64,000 nucleotides of DNA, taken from assembly GCF_026341125.1 (NCBI RefSeq), contig NZ_JAPEOR010000001.1, positions 2,108,001 through 2,172,000 on the forward strand, written 5' to 3'. The stretch is from Streptomyces sp. NBC_01142 (GTDB lineage: Bacteria > Actinomycetota > Actinomycetes > Streptomycetales > Streptomycetaceae). A program made the position numbers and the translations under genes. The notes below the pieces were generated by a model. It was not told the origin of the DNA and made no database searches. It saw nothing but the letters and a program-made list of their open reading frames with translations. This document shows positions 12,401 through 20,100 of the stretch, one piece after another. Each line of letters starts with the position of its first letter. Position 1 is the stretch's first letter.

Positions 12401-15298
12401 CAGCAGGAAGGGCACTTGGACGGCCTCGGTCGCCGCCTTTGCCAGGCGGTCGTCGACGGGGCCGGGGCCGGCGGGAACCTGTACGGAGACCAGGCCCGGG
12501 TGGGCGCCGGCGGGCAGCACGCCCTGGTACGGCTCGCCGTCGTCTTCGTAGAAGCCGGTCCTGAGCGTCTCGTGACGGTCCAGCACATCGCGTACCGCCC
12601 GGCCCATCGCGGACAGGTCCAGGTCGCCGGAGAGCCGGAGAGCCAGGGAGGAGTTGTAGGTCGGGCTGCCGTCGAGCCGGTGCAGGAACCACAGCGCACG
12701 CTGGCCGGCGGAGAGCGGGATCCGATCGGGTCGGCGGTCGGCCCTGGTCAGGAGCGGCGGAGCACCAGCCGGGCCGGCCCGGTCGAGCAGGCCCGCCAGG
12801 GCTCTGACGGTACGGGCCCGGAAGACGTCACGGACGGTCATCTCGAGGCCGAGCGTCGTACGGATGCGGTCGGCGAGCCGCAGGGCCGACAGGGAATGTC
12901 CGCCGACCTCGAAGAAGTCCCGGTCGGCCCCGACCTGGGGAATCCCGACGACCTCGGCGACCAGGGCGCAGAGGGCCGCCTCGCGTGGCGTGCTCGGCGG
13001 TGCGCCGATGTGCTGGTCCGACCGGTGGTGTTCGGGGACGGGCAGGCGTGCGGTGTCGACCTTGCCGTTGGGGGTCAGCGGAATCCTGTCGAGGATGACG
13101 ATCACCGAGGGCACCATGTAGTCCGGCAGCCGCCCGGCCGCGTGGGCGCGGAGCCCGCCCGCCGTCGTCCTCCGCCCGGCCGCGGGCACCACGTAGGCCA
13201 CGATGCGATGGCCGCCGGAAGGGTCCTCGGCCACGACGGCCTTGACCTGGCCGACCGCCTCGTGCGCGGTCAACGTGTGCTCGATCTCGCCGAGTTCGAC
13301 GCGGTGGCCGCGTACCTTCACCTGATGGTCGCGGCGCCCGGCGAACTCCAGCTGTCCGTCCTGGGCCCAGCGGCCGAGGTCGCCGGTGCGGTACATCCGG
13401 TCGCCCGGCGCCCCGAAGAGCGCTCCGAAGGGATCGGCCACGAAGCGGGCGGAGGTCAGCTCGGGACGGCCGGCGTATCCGCGCGCCAGGCCGGGGCCCG
13501 CCACATAGATCTCGCCGATGACGCCGGGCGCCGCCAGGCGCAGCCGCGCGTCGAGGACGTACATCCGCACGTTGTCCATGGGCCGGCCCAGGGGCAGGGT
13601 GCCCGCCGGTACCGGGTCGCCCGGACGTATGTGGTGCTCCGAGCAGTTGATGGTGGTCTCGGTGGCGCCGTAGACATGAAGAACCTTCGCTTGCGGGTGG
13701 CGGGTGCGCCACTCGTCGAGCACCTCGCCCTGGAGGGCCTCTCCGCCGAGCATCAGCTCCCCGGTGGGTGACAGGCTCTCCGGCAGTGCCGCCAGCAGGG
13801 GCAGCGCGCTGGGGGTCGCCTTGAGGAAGTCGCAGCCGCTGGGCGCGGCCGGGTACGCGGCGGACTCCGCATCCAGAGTCGTGACCCACACGCGTCCACC
13901 GGCGGCCAGGGGCACGTGCAGCGAGGTCACGCTCAGGTCGAAGGAGACGGAGGAGTGCCACAGCGAGGTGCCCCGGACACTGTCGTAGGACCGGATCGTG
14001 CAGTGGAGATAGTGCGCCAGGGAACGGTGTTCGATCACGGTGCCCTTGGGGCGTCCCGTCGACCCGGAGGTGTAGATCACATACGCGGCGTTCGCCGGAC
14101 GCAGCGGGGCCCGGCGCTCGGCGTCGGTGAGGTCCCCTCCGGGCAGCGCCGATACGGCGGACGCCGTGAGGGGGTCGTCGAGCAGGACCGTCGTGGCCCT
14201 GCCGGCCGCACGGTCGGCGGGGCGCAGCAGCTCCAAGGCGTCCCGAGTGGTGAGCACACAGAAGGGCCGGGCGTCGTCGAGCATCGTCGCGATGCGCTCC
14301 GCCGGGTATCCCAGATCGATGGGCAGATAGGACGCTCCGGCCTTGAGCACGGCGAGGAGGGCGACGACCAGTCCGGCCGAGCGGGGCAGCGCCACCGCGA
14401 CGATGTCGTCGGGGCCCGCGCCGCGCTCGGCCAGGAAGCGGGCCAGGCGGTTGGCGGCGGCGTGGAGTTCGGCGTACGACAGGTCGCCGTCCCGGGACGT
14501 GACCGCCGGCGCGTGCGGGGTGCGGTGGGCCTGGGCCTCCAGGACCGCGACCGCGGTGCTCTCGGGCACCGGGCGGGCGGTGTCGTTGAAGTCCTTGAAC
14601 AGCCGGTCGTACTCCGCGGGGGCGAGCACCTCGACGGAGCCGAGCGGGCGGTCGGGATCCTCGGCGCCCTCGGTCAGCAGCCGGACGAGCCGACTGCCGA
14701 GGAGCTCCGCGCTCTCGGGGCCGAAGAGGTCGGCGTCCGCGTCCAGCAGGACCTCCATGCCGCCGCGTCCGCGCTCCCCGGTGGTGCGGACGCGTACGTC
14801 CAGTTCGGGAGCGTGCGGGGGCAGCTGCCCCGACTCCTCCGGCCCGCCGCAGCGCACCTGGAACAGGGCGTGCCGACGGTGCGGAGCGGTCACTCCCAGG
14901 GCCTCGGTGACCAGCCGGAACGGAGCGGTGTGCTCGCGCGCCGAGCGGTCCGCGTCCCGTACCCGGCGGGTCAGCTCGCGCAGGGTGGGATCTCCCGAAC
15001 AGTCGATCCGCAGCAGGGTGAAGCCGTCCGGACCGTGGCCCGTCGCCCCCAGCGCGATGTCCTCACCCGCCCCCATCCGCGTCAGCAGGCCTGCCAGGGC
15101 GCCCTGTGCCACGGTGACCACGCCGGTGCCCTCCCGCTCGGCGAGCGCGGCGACGGCGCGGTGGGCGCGTGGCCCGACGGTGAGGGCCACCTTGGTGCGC
15201 AGACCGCTGGGTTCGGTCGGCCGCTGGCAGTCCGTGGGCAGCTCGAGCAGTGCCGGCAGGCCCGCAAGTGTGCGTTGCCAGTAGGTCAGGTGGTCCAT
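9491..15298 (-). CDS. NRPS-2: partial C - A - T - C - A - T
   Basis: A 1935-residue synthetase. Residues 1-225 are only the C-terminal lobe of a C domain: the protein begins at the [10 protein letters not shown] segment and has no HHxxxDG motif, so this part is vestigial or structural. Next come A (about 240-745), T (EVGGHSL), a complete C domain (HHIVTDG), A (about 1310-1800) and T (ELGGHSLL). I read the first A-domain pocket as D-L-T-K-M-G-V-I-N, like the DLTK codes of Asp/Asn activation; the glutamate mutase genes just upstream make 3-methyl-Asp attractive. The second pocket reads D-A-S-D-A-G-T-V-D, closest to Gln or basic amino-acid codes (Asp at the fourth position). There are no epimerase or TE domains. 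The ATG overlaps the mutE stop by 13 bases. Confidence 0.92.
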   Translation of the reverse strand: MDHLTYWQRTLAGLPALLELPTDCQRPTEPSGLRTKVALTVGPRAHRAVAALAEREGTGVVTVAQGALAGLLTRMGAGEDIALGATGHGPDGFTLLRIDCSGDPTLRELTRRVRDADRSAREHTAPFRLVTEALGVTAPHRRHALFQVRCGGPEESGQLPPHAPELDVRVRTTGERGRGGMEVLLDADADLFGPESAELLGSRLVRLLTEGAEDPDRPLGSVEVLAPAEYDRLFKDFNDTARPVPESTAVAVLEAQAHRTPHAPAVTSRDGDLSYAELHAAANRLARFLAERGAGPDDIVAVALPRSAGLVVALLAVLKAGASYLPIDLGYPAERIATMLDDARPFCVLTTRDALELLRPADRAAGRATTVLLDDPLTASAVSALPGGDLTDAERRAPLRPANAAYVIYTSGSTGRPKGTVIEHRSLAHYLHCTIRSYDSVRGTSLWHSSVSFDLSVTSLHVPLAAGGRVWVTTLDAESAAYPAAPSGCDFLKATPSALPLLAALPESLSPTGELMLGGEALQGEVLDEWRTRHPQAKVLHVYGATETTINCSEHHIRPGDPVPAGTLPLGRPMDNVRMYVLDARLRLAAPGVIGEIYVAGPGLARGYAGRPELTSARFVADPFGALFGAPGDRMYRTGDLGRWAQDGQLEFAGRRDHQVKVRGHRVELGEIEHTLTAHEAVGQVKAVVAEDPSGGHRIVAYVVPAAGRRTTAGGLRAHAAGRLPDYMVPSVIVILDRIPLTPNGKVDTARLPVPEHHRSDQHIGAPPSTPREAALCALVAEVVGIPQVGADRDFFEVGGHSLSALRLADRIRTTLGLEMTVRDVFRARTVRALAGLLDRAGPAGAPPLLTRADRRPDRIPLSAGQRALWFLHRLDGSPTYNSSLALRLSGDLDLSAMGRAVRDVLDRHETLRTGFYEDDGEPYQGVLPAGAHPGLVSVQVPAGPGPVDDRLAKAATEAVQVPFLLGDVPPSRFTVFSAGASEHLVLVAMHHIVTDGLSMSPLMRDLTRAYTARVEGNAPDWEPLPVQYIDHVLWQRDRLGSTSDPGSLVSRLLGHWREALAGAPELLELPTDRPRPVARSHGGGSVRFEIGAELYDRVRELGRSVGATPFMVLHSVLAALLSRLGAGCDIPVGTPVGGRGDSRLDGLIGYFVNTVVLRADTSGDPTLRELVTRVREADLSVYAHQDMPFELLVEALNPTRSLSHTPLFQVMLSHDEALPDDVRVPGLEIRPVHLTTGTSKFDLAVNLRDTSDDGLTGAVEYSTDLFDRRTAESFARRFVQLLDVMSAAPDRPISSADLLDAAERQRMLVEWNRTAVEEPAELLPQLFESRAVETPDATAVVAGETELTFAELNARANRLAHLLIARGAGPERYVAVALPRSADLVTALLAVTKSGAAYIPVDPAHPVERITTVLDEVRPVVVLTDTATEHVLGEGHGARTLVLDSAGALSDLAAGPTADPTDRHRLAPLRPGHPVYAIHTSGSTGRPKGVVIEHRSLVNLFHHYFRDLYAADIARAGGRPFRAALAGAISFDASWSPVLWMAAGHELHVIDDDTRRDPSAFVAHVSRVGIDFMDVPPSFFDQLLEHGFLRDDSTRPRVLALGGEAVSQAQWQLLRDTPGVSGYNTYGPTEYTVDTLWARMSDTPRPVIGRPLPNTRVYVLDRALRPVPEGVQGELYVSGVGLARGYLSRPGLTAERFVADPFGSPGTRMYRTGDLVRWTADGRLDFVGRTDDQVKLRGFRIELGEIEAVLRRHPAVGRAAVTLHEDHQGTRRIVAYVVPPKGAGQTPVADPGELRTHVAAHLPDYMRPSAFVPLDALPLTGNGKLDRARLPAPGPAAGGAGGAPRTPREETLCTLMAEVLGLDRVGIEDNFFELGGHSLLATRLISRIRTALGVELPIRAVFETPTVAALAERSASARKARPSLRPRAEKQEAL

Positions 15299-16695
15299 TT
15301 CCGCTCCTGTCCGAGGTGCTGCCGTACACGCCCGTGGTCACGGGCGGCGAAGTGGTTGATGTCGCGGGTGATCTCCTTGATCAGCCGCGTCCCGCTCCCG
15401 CCGTCGTCCCGGCCCAGCAACCTGTCGTTGCGGTCTGCGCTGGCGCGGGAGAAGGGGAGCCCGCCGGGGGAGAAGTAGCGCAGGGCTCCGCTCGCGTCCC
15501 GCTTGGGGACGATCTCCGAGCGGGCGTGGATGCTGGCGCTGAACGGGATGTCGAGCCGTCCCGTACGGAAGGCCGCGTCGATCTCGCTGTGCAGTTCGCC
15601 ACCGCCCAGCAGCGGGTCGAGGATCTCGCTCACCTCGCGCTGGATCCAGTACGCCTCCTCCTCGACGCGGCTCTCGTCCAGCGTGATGAAGTCGAGCAGT
15701 CCGGAGAGGGCGAGTGCCGAGGTCCTCATGCCGTGGACGTTCGCCTCGGCGTCCGGGACGCCGTACGCCTCCTGGCGGGTCTTGCTGATGATCTTCGTGG
15801 CGCCGCCGAGCCGCCCGGTCAGGGCACCGTAGAAGATCAGCGCCTCCGCCCGGTCGGCCTCTTCGGGGAAGACGCCCATGAACTCGTGGAGGACGGGAAA
15901 GACATCGACCTCCGGGGGCAGGTAGCGGGCGGCCAGCACCCGTACCGACCGCAGGGCGGCGACGTCCTGGTGTATCTCCCCGCCCTGTGGATACGCGACC
16001 GACAGACAGCGCACCCCCTCGGCGGCCGCGGCGATCGCTTCGAGGAGGGTGATCGCGAGGCTGATCGACGGGGGCACGAGCACTGCTGTCAGGGTGCCGA
16101 ACAGCTCGCGGTCCACCACCACCCCGGACCGCGCCAGTTCGCCGCACGCCCGGTCCACCTGGCGCCACGCCCGCAGCGACCGCTCCAGCGGTACGTCCTT
16201 GGAGTACGGCAGGTTGTAGGAGATCCCGCCGCCCTCGAACGAGGTGATCCCCGACGCGACCGACACGGCGAACAGCAAACGGGCGTCCGGTGAGCCGTGC
16301 CGCACCTCGAGCGGGGCGGCGACGCTCTCGTTCAGCTCCCGTCCCCGCTGCCAGCCGTGAGCGACCAGCGGATAGCCGTTGAGGTGATGAGGATGCTCGC
16401 GCAGGGTCGCCGCGGCGGCGTCGAAGTGCCCCAGCCGGGTGTGGGAGTCGATGGTGACGCTCAGGATCCCCGGGGCCGCTCCCGTCTCGAGCGAGCGCAG
16501 CAGTGTGAGCATCTCGTCGTGCCCGCCCACTCCGCAGCGCGGCTGGATCACCGGTGTCCCCCTGCGTTCTGCCGCGCGCAGCACATCGGGCACCGTCTTC
16601 TTGGGGAGTCCGGTCAGATGGCGAAGGATCTCCTGCCGGTCGGGCAGTTCGGCGACGGCCCCGGGGGCAAGGCCGAGGGTGTCCTCATCAAGCAT
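15286..16695 (-). CDS. mutE: Glutamate mutase (methylaspartate mutase) large subunit E
   Basis: A 469-residue protein; the clostridial enzyme has about 483. With the small subunit and adenosylcobalamin, the family interconverts L-glutamate and (2S,3S)-3-methylaspartate by a radical carbon-skeleton rearrangement. Recognisable segments include [17 protein letters not shown], the [11 protein letters not shown] barrel strand, [15 protein letters not shown] and [13 protein letters not shown]. The ATG at 16695 was chosen because it overlaps the small-subunit stop as ATGCTTGA and gives the family length. The gene sits between two NRPS genes and overlaps both neighbours, so it must supply the assembly line with 3-methylaspartate, as in friulimicin-type clusters. 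Confidence 0.9.
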   Translation of the reverse strand: MLDEDTLGLAPGAVAELPDRQEILRHLTGLPKKTVPDVLRAAERRGTPVIQPRCGVGGHDEMLTLLRSLETGAAPGILSVTIDSHTRLGHFDAAAATLREHPHHLNGYPLVAHGWQRGRELNESVAAPLEVRHGSPDARLLFAVSVASGITSFEGGGISYNLPYSKDVPLERSLRAWRQVDRACGELARSGVVVDRELFGTLTAVLVPPSISLAITLLEAIAAAAEGVRCLSVAYPQGGEIHQDVAALRSVRVLAARYLPPEVDVFPVLHEFMGVFPEEADRAEALIFYGALTGRLGGATKIISKTRQEAYGVPDAEANVHGMRTSALALSGLLDFITLDESRVEEEAYWIQREVSEILDPLLGGGELHSEIDAAFRTGRLDIPFSASIHARSEIVPKRDASGALRYFSPGGLPFSRASADRNDRLLGRDDGGSGTRLIKEITRDINHFAARDHGRVRQHLGQERKWTT

Positions 16696-17146
16696 GGAAG
16701 GGTCCGATGACAGGGACGGGCGGCCGGGACGGGTGCAGCGAGTCGAGCAGCGGGGTGAGGCCGTCGGGGTCGCGGATGATGTGGTCGACCCCCAGGTCCG
16801 CCAGAGCCTGACGATCGGCGGCCGTCCCATGGCCGCCGACGGCGAGATTGCCGCCGAGCACCACGGGCGCGTGCATCCGGCCCGCTGCCCGCAGAGCGGG
16901 GAGGTCCCGCAGGTCCTCGTAGGCATGGCCGTTCAGACTGCCGATGATCACGGCTTCGGCGCCGGGGTTGGCGTCCAGGGCGTCGGCGAACTCCTCCAGC
17001 GGGGTACACACCCCGAGGTTGATGACGATGAAGCCGTCGTGGCGCAGACTCATGGCGATCAGCTGGTTGGCGACCGCGTGGGCGTCGCTGGCGGCCACCC
17101 CGAGGATGACCAGGCGGCCCGTGCGGTGTTCGGCGTGCGGGCTCAT
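16688..17146 (-). CDS. mutS: Glutamate mutase small subunit S (cobalamin-binding)
   Basis: A 152-residue B12-binding Rossmann-like protein; family members have about 137. The cobalamin motif is seen as SDAHAVA (DxHxxG with Ala in place of the final Gly; the His that ligates cobalt is kept), then GSLNGH and GGNLAVGG. The ATG at 17146 overlaps the NRPS-1 stop as ATGA, and the stop overlaps the start of the large subunit. The symbol refers to glutamate mutase S, also called GlmS or GlmA/B in other clusters, not the mismatch-repair protein of the same name. Confidence 0.9.
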   Translation of the reverse strand: MSPHAEHRTGRLVILGVAASDAHAVANQLIAMSLRHDGFIVINLGVCTPLEEFADALDANPGAEAVIIGSLNGHAYEDLRDLPALRAAGRMHAPVVLGGNLAVGGHGTAADRQALADLGVDHIIRDPDGLTPLLDSLHPSRPPVPVIGPFHA

Positions 17147-20100
17147 CCGGTGCTCCCACGGTAGGACGGGACGGTGGCGGCCGGTGTGTGTGCGGCGAGT
17201 ACCCGGGCGACCGTGGTGCCGATCCGGGCCAGCGGCTCCGGGCGCATCATGTCCAGGTGGGCGCAGTCCACTTGGTGGTCGGTGACCGTGCCGGTCACGA
17301 ACGGCAGCCAGTCCTGCCACACGGGCGCGTCGGCCTCCCGTTCCCGGGTGGCGGTCACGAAGGTCAGGTCGCCACGGAACAGCTTCGGTGCGAAGTCCCG
17401 CATGATCGTGGCGTTCCGGATCATCGAGCGGTGGACCGCCGCCACCTCCTTGTCGTCGAGGGGCACCGACACCCCCGCGTACCGGCGCAGTTCAGCGGCA
17501 CGGTCCTCCGGGTCACCGGAGGCGACCGGCGTGTACCGCCCGCTGTCCCGGCCCCCTTCCACCGGGTAGCCGTCCAGCAGGCACAGCAGCCCGACCTCTT
17601 CGCCCATCGACTGCAGACGTACGGCCATCTCCTGCGCGACGAGACCGCCGAACGACCAGCCGAGCAGGTGATAGGGGCCGTGCGGGCGTACCTCGCGGAT
17701 CCGCTCGACGTAGTGGGCCGCCAGGTCCGCGATCCGGTCGTCGGCGTGGGCCGGGTCGGTGAGAGCCGGGTCCTGCAGCCCGTAGACCGGGCGGCCGGGT
17801 CCGATGAGGCGGGGCAGGCCGGCGTAGCACCAGCTGGTTCCGGCCACGGGATGGACGCAGAACAGCGGATCCTCGGTGCCGCCCGTACGCAGCGGAAGCA
17901 AAGTCTCCAGACCGCTCGTGGAGCGTGCCCCGTCGGCGGACCCGTCCAGCGAGGCGGCCAGGCCTGCGACGGTAGGACTGTCGAACAGCCTGCGGACCGG
18001 CAGTTCGACGCCGAGCGTGGTCCGGACCCGGCTGATCAACCGGGTGGCGAGAAGCGAATGCCCGCCCAGGTCGAAGAAACTGGTGTGGACGCCCACCTCG
18101 GGCACCCCGAGTACCTCCGCGAACAGCTCGCTGAGCAGCTGCTCCCGTACGGAGCGCGGTTCCTGTCCCTGCGGGCCGGCCGGCCGCGGGTCCGGCAGGG
18201 CCCGGACATCGACCTTGCCGTTGGCGTTCAGCGGCAGCGCGTCTATCTCCAGGCATTCCGCGGGGACCATGTAGTCGGGCAGCAGCCGTCCCGTGTGGTC
18301 GCGCAGTACGGCCCCGTCGATGCCGTCGGAGGTGGCCGGCACGGCGTAGGCGACCAGCCGGCGGTGGCCCGGCCGGTCCTCGCGGGCGACGACAACGGCC
18401 TGGGACACCGATGGATGGCTGGTGAGTGCGGTCTCGATCTCGCCGGGTTCGATGCGGAAGCCGCGGATTTTGATCTGGTCGTCGGTGCGGCCCAGGTAGG
18501 TGAGGTGTCCTTCGGTGGTCCAGCGGGCGAGGTCGCCGGTGCGGTACATGCGGTGGCCGGGTCGGAAGGGGTCGGCGGTGAATCGCTGTGCGGTCAGGGC
18601 GGGTTGGCCGATGTATCCGCGGGCGAGTCCGTCTCCTGCGATGTAGAGCTCTCCGGGTACTCCTGGGGGGACCAGGTTCAGGTGGCGGTCCAGCAGGTAG
18701 ATCTGTGTGCCGGGGATGGGGCGTCCGATGGAGGGTGCCGCGGGCCAGTCGTGCGGATCTCCGGAGAGGATCAGCGACGAGCCGTGGTGCGTTTCCGAGG
18801 GGCCGTACTGGTTCTCCAGCACCACCCCCTCCAACGACGCGAGGAACGCACGGGTCTCCGCCGACATCCGCAGCGGCTCGCCGCCGACACTGATGTGCCG
18901 CAGCGCGAGGTCCGCAGGGCGCTCGGTGAAGGAGATCGCCAGCTGGTCGAGCTGCGCCGGGGAGAGATACATCCGCTCGACCCGCTCGGACGCCAGCAGT
19001 TCCAGCAGCCGCTCGGTGTCACGCCGGGTCTCCTCGTCGACGAGGACCAGCCGATCGCCCCGCAGCAGGGTGACAAAGGCTTCCTGGAGCCATACGTCGA
19101 AACCGTGCGAGGCGAGCTGTGCACAGGAGCGTGGCGCCACCTGGTGGACACGCTCGCGGTACCGGTCGAAGCGCACGACGTTGGCGATCGTGCGCCAGTC
19201 GACCGCGATCCCCTTGGGCGCGCCCGTCGACCCCGACGTGTAGATCACGTACATCAGCGACCGCTCGTCGCGGACCGCCACCGGGCGCTTCACCGGCACC
19301 CGGCCGTCCCGCCCCGACTCGCCGTCGTACACAACAACGTGGCACCCGTCCACCGGAAGTGAACCCACGAACGCCGGGCCCGTCAGCAACACCCGCGCAC
19401 CCGCGTCCCGCACCATGTACGCCAACCGGTCCGCCGGCAGCTCCGGCACCAACGGCAAGTACGCCGCGCCCGCCTTCAGCACACCCAGCAGACCCACGAC
19501 CGCGTCCACCCCACGCCCCAGGCAGACCCCGACCACATCCTCCGGCCCCACCCCCGACGCACGCAGATCAGCGGCCAGCCGGTCGGCCCGCGCATCCAAC
19601 TCGCCGTACCCCAGCCGCTCCCCACCACACACCAACGCCACCGCGTCCGGACCCGCCACCACCCGCGCCTCGAACAACTCCAGTGGATGGCCCACGGCGC
19701 CTTCGTCGGCACTCGGGTCGTCCGGTCCCCCCAGGAAGGCATCGCGCTCCGCGGCGACCGGCAGCGCCAGGCGGGACACCCGCTCATGCGGTGCGTCGGC
19801 AACGGCCTGGCACAGGGCGACGAAGTGATCCGTCAGGCGGCGCACGGTCGCCGGCTCGAAGAGGTCGGTGCTGTAGCAGACGGTGCCCGCGAATCCTTCC
19901 TCGCTCTCCTGCAGCTGCATCTCCAGGTCGAAGCGCGTCTGCCCGGCATCCCTGCTCACCCGCTCCACCGACCAGCCGGCCGGACTGGCGTGGTGGTCAG
20001 CGGCGCTGAGGGCGAACACGATCTGGAACACGGGGGAGCGGCTGACGTCCCGCTCGGGCGCCAGCTCCTCCACCACGCGGTCGAAGGGAACGTCCTGGTT

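Noticed and set aside
10538..13771. Plus-strand ORF of 1077 codons inside NRPS-2
   Set aside because: Shadow of the NRPS frame; the sense strand carries C, A and T motifs throughout.
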